Of a stretch of DNA of 64,000 bases, positions 35,251 to 49,086 are shown in pieces; within the stretch, counting starts at the first letter, position 1; every line of letters begins with the position of its first letter. The position numbers were made by a program, and so were the translations under genes. The notes beneath the pieces were generated by a model. That model made no database searches. It had not been told where the DNA came from and saw nothing but the letters and a program-made list of their open reading frames with translations. The stretch spans positions 46,539,839-46,603,838 of the forward strand of contig OU015532.1 of assembly GCA_907165065.1 (NCBI GenBank), given 5' to 3'. Source of the DNA: Caprimulgus europaeus. Lineage: Eukaryota; Chordata; Aves; Caprimulgiformes; Caprimulgidae.

Positions 35251-37194
35251 GATGCTTGGGTTAGTATGATATCAGCTTAGATGCTTGGCGTGCAGACTTG
35301 TCCTTCCTTTGGTCCTCACTGGGAATATTTAACTTCTTCCTAAATTTTTAGGATTCATCGTAATTTTTCTATCTCTCTATGGGTTTTTTGTTACTATCTA
35401 CTCTCAGTCATGAGGAGGCTTGTAATTTGGGAAGGAAAATATTTTTTAGTCTGCCTGGGCTATATTGTGTTGTCATGAAACACCATCTTGTGGTTGGAGG
35501 AACTGGACCCTTCTCTGGACAAGTAGACGTTGTCTTCAGGATGCATCTGCTTTCACCTGTACCTGTTCCTGAGAGGACTGAAAACCCAAAAACTGATTGC
35601 ATCGCCCCTCACTCCACCACTATTTGCTTTAGAGGCACCTTTTATCATCTTAGACTAGTTCCTGGCAATATCAGTATCTACACATTTTTTTTTTATATAT
35701 ATTCACCAGATGAATTCAACAGCTTCAGAGGAAATTTTCAGATACAGGCTCCTAAATGACAGAATTCTCCCCAAAGCTTTGTGTGGGTTGTATTGCAAAC
35801 ATTTCAAAATGGAGTTTTAAGAGATGAAGTAGCCTAATTTCAACAGGAACTGGAAAGCAAATTCAATCTGACTGCTTTTCCACCCCGGATTATATAGGGC
35901 TCCGTATTGACTATGGATACTTGCCAAGCTAACATTTGGTTAGGTCATCTCATCAATAAACAATGTCCTTCCAGGAAACCACTTTAATTGAATTAACGTG
36001 GCAAGTCAAGCTAGGTCAGAATTGAAAATCAGTAGATACTTGTGTTGCAGAGACCTGTGTTAATTACGTACAGCTTTCCATAAGAAACCCCACCAGAGGA
36101 AGACTTTAAAGGGGGAAACAAAAGTGTCCAACTGTAATCAAGCCATGAAGGTAGAGGTAATTAACAGTACATGTTAATTACCTCTGATATTCCATATGAA
36201 ATAAAAAATGAACCTGGGGAGGAGGGAGCGGTCTAGTGAATCGTATTTAAGTGGGACTCCATTGATGAATATAAACCCCAAAGGTAATTGAAGAAACACC
36301 CATACTTTAAATGAAATAGGGTCAGGATAAAATTCTGTGTATTATTACATGTAATAATTGCTGAGGAAACACTAGAATTTAATGCAAACCACTTCACAAC
36401 AATGTTTGAGAGACAATCTGTACTTTCCTTCCACTCTTCATATTTGATATATGAAAACCAGGCAGGCAGCAGCATTATACTTGTTCCTGATTTTATTTTA
36501 ATAGCAAACATCTGACATGATATTTAAAAACCTGCTAAATTTAAACAAAAAATATAACTTAATAGAGAAGGAAATAATGTACATCATGTACTTGTGTTAA
36601 TTGAATTAGCTGATCCTTGACAGAGAGCATCACAGATTGCTGAAGGAGCGAATGGTTAAATGAGTTTTGTATATTACAACATTAGGAGAAGCAGGAAATA
36701 GAAAACATTTTGATGCCTGAATTTTTGATTTTTGCAATAAATATTTAAATAGTTAAAGGTATTTTGCTTCAAGTTTTACCTCGTGTGATCTTGTGCTGAT
36801 TTCTCATGAGGTTTTTGTTGCCTTGAAAACGGCCTCTGTCCCAAAAATATTGTTGGGTTAGAAGGCAAACACCAAGATCTTGGAGGTGGGATTGTTTTTG
36901 TGTAAAACATCAGTGTGACTGTTATGCATATTAATGTTGAGGTTAGGTACGCTTTTATGAGAAGATAAAACACTTTGAGATGAATTCAGAGAAGATTTTC
37001 AAGCATGGGCTGTAGTCTGGGAACTGTTACCAGTGAAAGACTTGAGAGGTTGGCTGCTGAATTTATCCCTGTGTCGATTTGTGAGGTGTTCTCATAGTAA
37101 CTTCTGAGTACGTTCATAAGGAAGAGATTGCACATGGGTTGTTCTGTATCAAAAATGTACAAAAGTGGCCTCACCATTCAAATATGAAATGAAT
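35251..37194. other. Unique non-coding DNA
   Basis: No gene. The stretch 35840-36200 is mixed-composition sequence resembling conserved non-coding DNA and includes the perfect palindrome at 36153-36185. Confidence 0.5.
36153..36185. promoter_or_regulatory. Perfect 14-bp inverted repeat with two TAATTA cores
   Basis: The arms agaggtaattaaca and tgttaattacctct are exact reverse complements around the 5-base loop gtaca. Each arm contains TAATTA, and the GTTAAT/ATTAAC half-sites resemble those of paired homeodomain or HNF1-type binding. A protein-binding role is inference; the palindrome itself is certain. Confidence 0.6.
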
Positions 37195-37262
37195 TGAGTG
37201 TTAGGTTAATGTTTGGACTTGATCTTAAAGCTCTTTTCCAATCTGGGCCATTCTCTGATTCT
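37195..37262 (+). mobile_element. CR1: Short diverged CR1 LINE 3' end
   Basis: 'gttaatgtttggacttgatc', 'ttaaagctcttttccaatct' and a final 'tctctgattctgg' fit the CR1 terminus. Only about 65 bases remain. Confidence 0.65.
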
Positions 37263-39599
37263 GGATAGTGGCACAGTAGAGTTTCTTCTTTCTTTCCTAG
37301 TGGTGTAAGCTCAAAGATCTCAAGAGTTCACATGGGAGACAATAAGACTTGCTGACCCCAGTCTCCTAGTTATGGTAATTAATCTATTTTGAGGCTATCA
37401 CTAATGTAACTGAGTGTAAGGTGGCCCTTCCAAGAACAGAGAACCGTTCCTCATCCTTCTCAGGGCCTCATTTGTTAGCTTTGCAATTTCCGTACATCTT
37501 CAACTGAAGATCCAAATTTGACACGTGGAGCATTTAATCAGTAACAGACATTGGCTCAAATGAAGTTGGAGTGGTTGGTAATGCTGTGGGATTTATAGCC
37601 CAGAAGAGCAGGCAGGTGCTCAGAAGCTTTGTTATAATGATGTGAAGTGAAGAAACCTCAGCAGCAGAGCGGGGACCAGCTTCTTGTGTTCACTGTAATG
37701 CAATCTCCTAAGGAAAATTCTAGATTTCTGAATTTGGGTGGTTTCACTGACACCAAGTAAGGTCTGAATTGCAACTGCCAAACTGATTTGTTCTGTCAGA
37801 TTTTGAAACTCTAGTCTTTAACAAGTAAAATATAAAATAAGACAGGGGGGTGCTGGCTAGATCTTACTTCTCTGTTCAACCATCATGGCTGTGAGGAGAT
37901 GAAAAAAGCCAATATCCAGGTAGGTGGCTGGCTTGCCCTGGTCACAAGTAGAAGCATGGCACCTATGGCCAATAGAAGATGTGATTAGGTTGTGTTTTGT
38001 GAATCCTACTTGGTAGCAGAAAAAATAGTTGTCATGACATGTCCACCCTACCAGTGGCAGAGCTGTCCCCTCCAGAGTGATCATCCCAATGCAACGGGAA
38101 CTGCAACAGAAGGGCCAAAGCAGTTTCAGTAGCTAGAAAGGAAGAGGAACTTTGCTCAGGCAGTTTAATGACTGATTTAGGCAAGTTTAAGTGTAGGGCA
38201 AGAAAGAATTTCCTCCTAGGATGGATTTTTTTGAAGTTGTTTGCTTTGTTGTAATAATGTGTGCTGATGGCAGTTGTTATCTAAATATATTCTTTATTTT
38301 TTCCAGAATGGTATTTAACAAAAGCAGTTATCATAATCAACTTTAAGCATATATTTTTTTTAAATGTATTCTTAAATCAAATATAGGATTTTTATTTTAA
38401 TTTATTTTATTATTTTTTTTTCCACTGCATCTCATTCAAACAAACTGTCACAGTTTTTTTGGTGTTGAAAGAGAAACAACTGAGATGATCTGTTGAGGAA
38501 CCAGTGTGATTTCTGGGCTGTTAGGACACTTGGTGCCATGTTTCTGCAGGTGAATTCTAACACTCCTTCATCCATTGGCCCATTTCATCACTGAAATCTT
38601 ATTTATCGCTGGGAGTTTGCAGTTGTGCAGCACAATGGACACAGTTTCAAACATGCCAAGAGACTTGGACCTTGAAATATCTTCCTTTAATGGCATATAA
38701 TATTTAGTCTGTGTCTGTAATGAGAATATTAATGTAGAAGAAAGCTGTGCTTAGGGCTCAGGTTGATGGATTTTAAGGCAGAATAACCTCATCCTGAAAC
38801 TGAGGAGATTTCCATGGCCCTGCTGCATTATTTCCAAGTAGAGGTGTGTTCTGAGCTGCTGATTTGCAATGCAGATGACAGAGTGCTTCAGCATCAAGAT
38901 TCCAGTCTTTTGCCAACAGCTTGAATTTTCATTTAAAACAGTGTTTAAGTGTTCAGAAGATAATATAGCCAAGCCCATTAAGAGAAGACTGCTGTGTAAT
39001 ACACAGGATATTCTAATTATTACCACTGACTACAAAATAAAGTAAATACAAAAAAAAAAAAGTGTTTTCAGAAATGTCTTAAATCAACTGAAGTAGGACT
39101 AATACAACATGGAAAGATTCTAACTTCTCCAAATAAGATGGACTTGAAAGAGTTGGTAGAATCTACTAGAAAGGATCTTATGTATTATGATTTTTTTAAT
39201 TTATTATAATTTTTTTTAAGAAAAGAAACCATGTTGACTCATAGCTGTAAGTTGAAGGTGTGGTGCTTGCATTTAGAGAAAACTAACAGTTCTTTGAATC
39301 AGAAATAGAATGTGTTTCACACACACAGAGCGTGTATAATATCATTTTTACATCAGTTTTTAAAGCAGAACTCGCTCTTTAAGGAGAGAAGAAAATGGAA
39401 TGAATCTCTCTTCAAAAAGTAAAGACTTTTTCTCCAGAAAGAATCCTTCATCTCAGCTTAAGATCCACCCACTTCTGACCACAGAAAGGGACAATGAAGG
39501 CTCTCAGACTGTTTCAGATAAACTATTAAGGGGATAGATCCTGTATCACTTGAATTAGAAAAATTTGTATGTATATAAGTGATAGAAAAAGAACTCCAG
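37263..39599. other. Unique non-coding DNA
   Basis: No gene or transposon recognised; A/T-rich runs near 38350-38425 and an A-run at 39050-39061. Confidence 0.5.
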
Positions 39600-40020
39600 A
39601 TAAAGCATTACAGAGTACTTCAAGTTGGAAGGGACCTCTGGAGATAAAGCATCCTGCTCAAAGCTGAGACATCTATGCAGTTGGATGAGGTCACTCATGG
39701 CTTTACCCAGCTGAGTGTTGAAACTCTCCAAGGACACCAGGACAGTGGTTTCTGCGGGCAACGTGATCTGATGCTTGGTCGTTCTCATGGTGGACAAGTC
39801 AGAACCTCTCTTGTTTTGACTTTGTTGTTTCTTGACTTCCTTCCTTGCACCACTGTGAAGATATCCTGCTGTAGGAACTGCCCCTTCCACCCCAACCCTC
39901 AATAATTAAACAAGAACAACTCCCTCAGTTTCTCCTCATAGGTCAATTGACCCCAACCCTCACCATCTCAGTGGTCCTTCACTGGACTTGCACCAGCTAG
40001 TTATTGTCTTTTTTGTATTG
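39600..40020 (-). mobile_element. CR1: CR1 LINE 3' fragment, about 420 bp
   Basis: On plus it opens with 'cttcaagttggaagggacct' and 'tggagataaagcatcctgct', continues with 'cccagctgagtgttgaaact' then 'ctccaaggac', and ends in 'cctcataggtcaattgaccc' and 'tggtccttcactggacttgc'. This is the reverse complement of a CR1 tail from an older subfamily than the 48.2-kb copy. Open frames on both strands here are remnants or chance. Confidence 0.88.
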
Positions 40021-40611
40021 GGAAAGAAAAGTAACTAAAAAAACCCAAATCAAACCCTGCTTTTATGTAAAAGTCCCCTTATAATTATATTTGGAGGCAT
40101 TTTTGAGTCAAACCCTGGTTCTTTGGAGACACACTGCTTCTCACAAAACTCTTTCTGGAGGAAAGAACAGACTTGGCAGTTTGCCTTTTCCTTTCAGATT
40201 TTTCAGGAAATCTCAGAATGCAATATAAGAAGGGACAACACAGTGAAGACCTCGCCCTCCTCTCTACTGGAAATCCTCCTGTATGAGAAAATTTGTAATT
40301 TTTTCCTTTTTCCTTATAGTAAAGAAATTTTTCTTTAGAGGTCATTTGGATCACAATTTTTATTTACTCCAGACTGCAGAAACATGTCCTACTGTGATCC
40401 AGTCAGCTACTGTGGGTTGCCCTGTAAAAGCTTCAAATCTATTTAGTTTCAAGCAAATTTATTTTTACGTGATTGCAGCCCTTTTTTTTCCTCCCCTTCT
40501 TCTTCATGGCAAGTTGTTGATGCGTAGGCGAGGCAGCTCGATTGTCCAGTCCGAAAGCTTAAACCCTGCCAACTGTAGGGTATGACAAAAGAAAGCAAAA
40601 AAGATATTGTT

Positions 40612-40625
40612 GTTACCATGGCAAC
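40612..40625. promoter_or_regulatory. Canonical palindromic X-box (RFX-type site)
   Basis: The 14 bases GTTACCATGGCAAC match the RFX-family X-box pattern (GTNRCC, short spacer, RGYAAC) at every position. They lie inside a wider imperfect palindrome whose ends are attgttg and caacaat. The 100 bases to the left carry four CpGs within about 30 bases (near 40521-40552), unusual for this AT-rich window. RFX binding in vivo is inference. Confidence 0.6.
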
Positions 40626-41055
40626 AATAAAATGCTTCCCCCAACCCCACTGAAAAACACGGATTCTCTGTCCTCTCCTCCTCTATCGTTAAGAACTTGG
40701 ATCTGCAGCTGTGGGACTTCCTACACTGAACTCAAAAGTACATTTGCTTATGAAATGGAGGCATCCACCCAGAAGAAATCTTTCATATTCATGCAAGGAC
40801 ATCACAAAACTTTGGTTTCCACTCGTATTTTATCAAGTTGAATTTGATTAGCAATTATTTATACAGCGAAGCACCACAAAAATCCTTATTGTGTGTTATA
40901 TTCCACTGTATTTATTTTTTCTGTTCCAAAAAGCATAGTATGGGGAGAAGTTTTACCAAAACTAAACAAAAGTCAACACTAATAGAGTGTTAGGACTAGA
41001 AAATGGATTAGTTTACTTTCCTACTGAAGAATGTCAGTTGTCAAAGTGACTAATA

Positions 41056-41176
<121 letters not shown>

Positions 41177-41855
41177 TCAGTAATTGCTTTTTAAAAAGCC
41201 ACACTTTTATTTTCAATATCATGAAATTATTGTCTCCCAATAGGAAGGACACTTCAAGTTCAGTGGGATTCTGTGGGATACCAGTGCCACTGTCACGAGG
41301 GGACGGGGTGGTCACCTGAGACAGGGCGTGAATGTGGTGCTCAGTGGGACTTGAGGTGACAAACAGCTGTGTGGGAGCGTAGCTGGGCTCTGATGAGGGG
41401 AGAGAAAGCACAAACTCCTCTCTTCTCTCTGAGGTGACATCTTTAGTTCAGGAAGGACAGAAAATCACTCAGTAAATCTGGAATCATCTTGTTGCAGTGG
41501 TCCAGTGGAGATGGCCCTCTCCCACCTGCTTCCTTCCTCTCTTTTACTGTAGATTTTCCCAAACAATCCTAAATGAATAATAAATTTGCTTTAATTTCCT
41601 TCTCAGAATTGTCTTGGTGTTTGTGATCTTGTAGCAGAAAGGTGGAGGCACCTTCAGGGTTGTTGCAAACACAGTTTCAGTTCTATTTCACATCAGTTGA
41701 CCTCAAAGTGATGTTTTGAGAAGTTTAGGTGGCTTCATCCTTCCACTGAATGCAAGATGGATTTCAGAGCTCTCATGTGGTGAAAGCATCAAGTTATTAT
41801 ACAGAAGATAATTCAGCCAAGCTTTAGGGTGGATATGGTTATGTTATATATACAT

Positions 41856-42068
41856 ATATATTTGTATGCCCTTAAACTTTTTGTTGTAATTTCTTTCATA
41901 ATTTAAATGTGCAAAGATTTTTAAAATTAATATATATATAAAATAAGATATATACATAAAATAAGATATATTTAAAATAATATATATAATAATTTTAAAT
42001 ATCTTTTTATTTTATTATTTTTTAATTTTTATTTTATATATATTATTATATATATTATTATATATGTA
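41856..42068. repeat. AT-only low-complexity block
   Basis: Over 200 bases of TA, TAT, TTTA and AAAT words with only a few G or C. Several stretches such as 'ataatatatataataatttt' and 'ttttatatatattattatat' are near reverse complements, so hairpins or cruciforms are possible. Confidence 0.85.
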
Positions 42069-42101
42069 TGCACACACCCTTTCCTACAGTACTGTTATAG
42101 G

Positions 42102-42178
42102 TGGGGTTTTTGGTTGGTTGGTTTTTGGGTTTTTTTTATGGTTTGTATTTTTTTTGTGTGTGTGTGGGGGGGGGTGTT
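42102..42178. repeat. G/T-rich low-complexity run
   Basis: GGTT repeats, T-runs, (TG)n and then a G-run of about nine. Confidence 0.85.
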
Positions 42179-45100
42179 TACATTTAAATAGTCAATAAAA
42201 CATCCTAAGTCAAATTTTCACTTGCAGGTTTACCATTTTGGTCACTGTGTTAACTTAAAATCATAACATAAGACTGGAGTGAGCTGCCATTCACTATGTC
42301 CTGTATATCAATTTCTTGTTCTAGATGTCATGATCTAGTTCAGTTGTGTTATTTTGATCTGTAGTCTTTGAATAATTTCTAATATATTAAAGAACATCAA
42401 GGTAAAACATAGAAGATTAAATAAGAAAACCACAAAAAAAAATCTTGCCTGTTTACAGTAGATATGATTAATATTACATTTTTGCTGAATTTTTATATCT
42501 TTTTTTGTTAATATCTTTTAATAATAAATAACTATACTATATTGCCAATTCTTAGAAATAAAACTCAGAGAGGATGTAGTACTGCAAGGAACCAGCATGT
42601 GTTTATTCTTTAATTAAACTGGATAGATTAATATATTTTATCACATTAGAAGGTGAATGATGACAAGTTAAAGGTGTCTTGGATTCCATCAGCTGGGTGA
42701 ATTGCAATCAGTCATCTCATTGCCCTTCTCTGTCCTGTTAGAGTTACCATGATGCTCTGAGCATTGCTGCTTTTTCCCCCCCTCTTTTCATCTTTTTAAT
42801 AAAAATGGTTTTTTTTTATTGCCAGTTCATCATTTATATTGCAAGTCACATCTCTGGAAAATGGAAACGTTGGTCAGTCAAAAATTACACATAAAGAAAA
42901 TATTTGTTCTGTTAAATTGGAATGGGTAGACAGAAAAATATCCTCAGTAGTCTCTGTCATATTTTTTTCACTCACCTTTTGTTTCTCATTAAAAAATATG
43001 AAACCAAAATGAGATTAAAATAAACATACAGTGGATTCAGGACATAACTTGATTTACTGTTAGATTTTAAGTGCCAATGCTCACCTGTGTGAGGAATACT
43101 GAGAACTGGATAATGATGAATGGACATTTTTGCATAAACTCCAACAGAAGAAAAAATATTTAACTGAGATAAATGATAAATGGGCAAGGATTAAACCTTT
43201 GGCTTTCAGACTCACTTGTTTGACAGCTGCATATAATTCTGGTACATCCAGTCTTGCTCATTCAATTTCCTCAAACAGATATGATTTATTAATTATAGGT
43301 TTACTTAAATTAATGAAAGGGACTTATTTCCTCCCCCCCCGTCCCCTCAATGAGTCATTTTGATGTTACAGACAGTGCTGCTTTTTCATGAACATGATCC
43401 CTTCTGCTTTTTTTTCATGCTGTTTGAGGTTTTTTAGCCTGTTTTTATCCTCCATGCTTCAAATTTGCCACAACATATTGTGGAATACGCTGTGGTCTGA
43501 GTAACGCTGAAATGGTGCCTCCTTTTAAATTAATAGTTAAATTAATTAATAAATTAACTTTAGCTGCTGTGGTTTCAGGGACTGGGCGTTACAGATGATC
43601 ACCTCCAACCACCTCCTTCAATACTCCCAGCACATTCAATGATTGTCTTGGTGAAAAGGATTTTGAGTGCAGCAGGCTGCTGCATCATTTTATATGGTCT
43701 TCAGTAGAAGTGTTTCATTTCATTTCAGTCTCACATGTAATTCATGTGTTAGGGCTTTATAGTCAGTCAGACTGGGGTAATATGAATTGAGCAACTTGTG
43801 AAATAAGATTTTTTTCTTTTTTTAAATTATTTTTTAATTATTATTTTTTCCTTTCTTAGATCAAACCTTTCTCTTTATTCATAGATTCCCTCGACAGAGT
43901 AATTTCTTATTGGAATAGTAAGTGACAATGAAAAAAAAAAATTGAGTCAATTTTATTAAATTTTGCTAGGAAAAGAGTTTGGTAAGAGTGAAAATGAAGT
44001 TTGTGAGAATTGTTACAATTTTCTATTTATTTTTTTCTTTTCCTCTTTTAAATTTCATAGTGTCCTTATATGGCTTCAGAATCTCAGTTCCAAATTCACT
44101 TGGGTGCTTAAAAAAATCATCTTGTGCTCTCTTTAATGTTAGAGGACAGAATTGTTGTCCACAGTGAATATATAGTAGAGTTGAGAAAAAAGCTTTTTGA
44201 AACCTCAGGCTTGCATTTTGATCATTGTGCACTGGGATGGGCCACAGAATTTCATCTTTAAATTTGTTAAAAATAAAACAAACAAAAAAAAGACCCAAAA
44301 CCAACCTTTAAGCAGAATTTTCTGATAATTTACTGGCATTGAATTGCTGATGCTGTATTTTTGGATGCTGTTTGGGTTCCATTTTCAGTAGGTTGACATT
44401 GTGGGGTCAACTTTTAAGTGACATCTTTGTGCTTTCCCAAGCAGTTGTCTATAGTCATTGAAGGAAATTGGCTGGTGCTGCTGTGCTCTGGTGATCCCTT
44501 CTGCTGGAGTTTGCTTCCCTCCTCCATCCCTGTGGTGCTACTGACTTGGAGTTACATAGGGTGCTCATGTTTGTGTCAGTGAAACAACTCAGCTTGTCCC
44601 AAAGCTGCACAGAAAAATGCTGATACCAGAAACAGAAAATGTGGGGGTTTTTATTATTTATTTTTTTCTTTCCATAAGTGCACTGTTGTAATTCTCTAGA
44701 AGACAGGGAGGATGGAGAGTGGAGCTGCTGAGCAGCTTAATATCAAGCAGGTGAGAAAGCAGTTCAGTGCCACAACAGTTTTTTTTTCCTTTTTTTAAAT
44801 AAATTTACCTATTTGCTGAAAAATGACTGTGTGACTGAGTTCCACAAACACAGGATGTACAGGGGGGTGTCTTCTTCTGCTATTAGTTTCTTGAAGTATT
44901 TTTTCTCCCCTATTCAAAAATTATCATGCATTTTGATTAGGAAAAAATATCTTCTCTATAATTTTATGAGCAATTCTTAACTAACCTTTAAGTTGCTTAG
45001 AAAAAAAAAATATTTTTTTAATGTTAATTATAGGAAAATAAGTAGAACTTTTTGTTTTCCTACATACATATTTGTTCCCTTGAATTGTATAGTTTGGACC

Positions 45101-46457
45101 TGTGCTGTGGAATGAAAAATATGGATTCAGAGAGTACAGATGAAATGTTTAATGTCATCCTGGAGGTGATACAGTCATTCTTCAGAATATAACAAATGGG
45201 ACAACTTTCAGCAGCTGTTGCTCTCATTTTTGGCTTAAACTTCTTTTGCATTGTCTTTGACAAACTCTGGTCCTCAGCCACATAATTTTCTCTGTATTCC
45301 AGGACTATCTTGGTTATTCAAGACATCTTCAGAGCATCAACATTTACCAGCATCCTGGAAACACTTCCTCCCCTACTTCCTCTTCTACTTATCATACTGT
45401 GGGGTTCTTCCTCTTTTCATTTTCTTTTTTTTTTCCTTTTTTTTAAAATTGAAATCCTTTTTAATGGATTCCCTTAAGGATACAGCATGTTCTGAAACTT
45501 TGTTAATAATATATACTCTTCCCATAAACATTCTATATGTGTGTGCATTCTAAATCATATGTATTTTGGAGAGATTCTTTCAAACTCTCTGACAAAATAG
45601 TTTTGACAGGAACTAAAATGGTATAGTCAGAGTTATTTTTGCTCCAATTAATCTTTACATTAGAAGGTGTTTCCCAGAGAGCTACAGAAGTGAAAATTCA
45701 TCTCTGTGAGAATTGCCATTTCCCAGCAGCACTGTAGCTGGCTGAGAAACTGTTACTAGGGCATAGAAAATTAAACTGAAAGAATCTTTTTCCTGACCTT
45801 CAAACAGCTTAGTGTTACTTTCTTCCAGTAAAAACACAGTTCATGTAATTTCATAGAAATAAATTAAAAAATTATTTATTTAGACTCAAGAAAAATCTTT
45901 TCAATAGTGAGAGTTATTAGGTTGCAGGCCACTGAAATTTCTCATAACTTTTATATTTATCCTATCACTGCACTGGTCAACAGAGAAGAAAATATATTCT
46001 TGGAGACAGCATTGAGCAGAAAAATAGTAGCACAGGAGCTGAATTAGTCTGTTGACCTTGTGTGTACATGTTCTCATCTTCTGTAGGGAATTACTTATTA
46101 CCTGCACTGCTGAGGCCAGCAGCCTGTTCTCATCTGATACGTGGGCTCTCAGCATACTGGAAGATTTTGGTCAATTTGCAGGAGCAGTAATGTCCACACT
46201 GCACCATAGAGCCCATCTGTTTTTTCATATTCTTTTGATTTGTTTCATAAATAACCCCTCCCAAAATAAAACACCTCCATTTGCTTCTTCTGTACCCAGT
46301 TGTGCTGGCTAAAGAGAATGGAGTGTTTGTACTCTGTGGTGGTTTTGTTTTGATTCTGCTTGAGGACTTTATTATGATGAATGAACTTGAAATCCTGGTA
46401 AATAAATTATTCTGATATGAAGATGCATTTATTTTTAAGGTTTATCTAGAAAATCAC

Positions 46458-46945
46458 TGTAGTAGTTTAACTTGGCTGGCAGTCAAACACCACGCAGCCG
46501 CTCGCACCCTCATACACACACTTAGAGGGGGGAAGGTAAGGAGACTCATGGTTGAGATAAGAGGAATTTAATAACTGGAATAAAATAAAACTTAAAATAG
46601 TAATGATAATAATTATAATGATAACAATAAGATAAATGAGTGATGCACAGTACAACTGCTCACCACCCACTGATAGTGATCACAGAGGAGCAAAAGAGAA
46701 TCTCAAACCAATAATGCTGGAAGAGTGAGCCCAAGAGAATCTCCAGCTTTCCAGTCAACCCTCATTAATATACTGTACATGATATGATATTAAATATCTC
46801 ATTGGCAGAGCCAAGTGCCAGTTTGGGGTTTGCTAATTACTGGACTTCCCCCACGGAGTCTTTTCCACTTGCAGACCAGCAAAACACGATGTCCTTGGAC
46901 TTCCAGCAGCAACTAAAAGCCATATTCCAGTGGTTGTTACCTTAT
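46458..46945 (-). mobile_element. 5'-truncated old LTR, minus strand
   Basis: The reverse complement ends 'cagccaagttaaactactac' plus a final A, and carries the 'cagtgggtggtgagcagttg' block, a TATT-rich stretch and 'gttgctgctggaagtccaag'. It is thus the same family as the LTRs at 29.4 and 63.2 kb. The first part of U3, up to about 100 bases, is missing or unrecognisable at the right-hand end. No CpG survives in the block where the young copy has eleven, so this is the oldest copy of the three. Confidence 0.88.
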
Positions 46946-48199
46946 TTTTCCTCTTGTTAATATACTCTATACTCATAATATGTATTTTAAAATTATTATA
47001 TGTATTTTTAAAATACCTTCTTTGTGTGAAAGTTTTTCCCAACTCCCTGGAAGGACAGAGGAAAATTTAATATGGGTAAACATGAAAGTCCTAGAGATTG
47101 ATGTAAAAGAGTTGTATCACTGCTATCACTTCAAGGTCTCCACTTGAGATGGATGTTGCCTTGAAAGTGAGAACCAGGAGAAAGATTTTCCCTAATTAAT
47201 GACATAAACTTTCTATCTCTCACTCCTACCTTGCTCACTTGCACATTATTCCTAAAGCTTCAGATGTTTTCTGTACCTAGAGAAGTTGGTCTGAAAATTC
47301 ATAATCCTGGTTGTGAGACCAGAGTTAATAAATCTTTTCATAAGCATAATTAAACAGAGAAGATAAAGCTGGCCAGGATTTGTCCATATTGGTTGTGGAG
47401 AACAAATAGGTAAAGTGATGGGCATTAAATTACTTTGATGTGATTCTTAACTTTTTAGAAAGCATAAATGCAGAAAAAATGAGTATATTTGTAAGTAGAT
47501 CTTGCAATAAAATCCTACATTTCTTTCCCCTGTAAAGTTAACAGAAACCAGAGCAACCCCCTGCAAATAGAAAGATATTTGAAACAAGATCAAATATCAC
47601 ATTTTTATAGTAAATCAACTATTCCATATTTCCATTCCCCAGTGTTTTCAAGTATCTTCACACTCTTGAAAATTCACATTGGGTCTTGCCTTTTTTCTAT
47701 TCACATATCCTGCGCTAAACTTGTCAAAATATGCCACTGAAGCTGAAGATCAACAGATTTGAAAAATACAGATTTTTGGGGTTTTTTTTTTTTTGCTCTG
47801 TGTTCTGTCCTCAGAGAGTTTGTTTGTAAATACAGAAATGAACTGAGAAGGTAAAAAAAAAAAGACAGATGTTACAAGTTCAGGATATGGTTTTCTTCTC
47901 CGATACTGAGAGACCGTGTGTGGGTTGTTGGGAGTATGTTATTGGTGTTGCACTTAGCTCTGCATCTCATGTCAGTCTCAGTGATCTAATAATGCTTTTT
48001 GCTCTTGTGGATTATTTTTTAAACATTTTATTTTTCTTCCACCTATTCTTAATCAAAGAAAACCAAGGGAAAAAAATGCAGAGAAGTCAATAGCTCATTA
48101 GCAGGATGCTGATTTATGATGTGGGAGTTTCAGGTACAAGACCCTGATTTACTTGTTCCCAGATAAAAATATTTAAAATAATTGTGATGTTGAATATTT
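46946..48199. other. Unique non-coding DNA
   Basis: No gene or transposon recognised; a T-run lies at 47781-47794 and an A-run near 47852-47863. Confidence 0.5.
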
Positions 48200-48432
48200 G
48201 TCTGTCTGGGTTTGGATTAGGTATTAGGAAGAAATTCTTTGGTGTGAGGGTGGTGAGACCCTGGCCCAGATTGCCCAGAGAAGCTGTGGCTGCTCCTCCC
48301 TGGAAGTGTTCTCGGCCAGGTTGGATGAGGCTTTGAGCAACCTGGTCTAGTGGAAGGTGTCCCTGCTGCTGGCAGGGGGGTTGGAACTGGATGAGCTTTA
48401 AGGTTCCTTCCAACCCAAACCATTCCATGATT
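48200..48432 (+). mobile_element. CR1: CR1 LINE 3' tail fragment
   Basis: Well preserved: 'ggtattaggaagaaattctt', 'tggtgtgagggtggtgagac', 'gcccagagaagctgtggctg', the 'ttggatgaggctttgagcaa' block, 'gttggaactggatgagcttt' and the final 'ccatgatttaat'. It encodes only the last part of the CR1 reverse-transcriptase frame and is not functional. It is a good local reference for the deletions in the copies at 33.0 and 50.4 kb. Confidence 0.96.
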
Positions 48433-49012
48433 TAATTTTGGTCATTTTATTTAATTTGTTAGACTGTTGGTCTGCATGAGTGGAGGTTCTGCTGCCGCTC
48501 TGCTCGGAGGTTTCCTGCAGAGCTTGGTAATGAACGTGCTGATAACACAGTGTGGTTTTGTGAAATTACAGCTGATAATTAGCTCTTTTGGAATATGTAG
48601 GTCAACAAATGTGAACTCACTTTTGATTAACGAGTTGATAATGTCTTAATAATAATATTGAAGTGTTTATTTCATGTTCATAGCAGTTCATCCACAGATT
48701 ATTCACAAATACTTTCATGCTCATAGCTAACACTTGCTAATTTTTGATTAGCTTCTCTTCTCTCCATAGTTTTATTTCTGTTACATACAAGAATATATAT
48801 TATACAAATAAACAATACAATTGAAAAGTTTGAAGTTTGAGTATTGGACTAGGTTGTAGGTGTCATTGATATTATTGTTATTTTCCATCTGATTTTCCGT
48901 ATATATTCTAATATTTGCTTTTAGATTTATTCATGTGGGCTAGTTTCTTTCCTGATAATACTGATAGAAAACACCCTTAAAATGCAGTAGAATTTGGCCA
49001 ATACCTCTAAAT

Positions 49013-49086
49013 TACAAATATTTAAATATAAAAAATAAATGAATATTTAAATAAAGATAAATAAACATCTAAAAATAAATATGATA
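49013..49086. repeat. AAAT/ATTT-rich simple repeat
   Basis: Imperfect AAAT and ATTTAAAT words. Confidence 0.8.
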
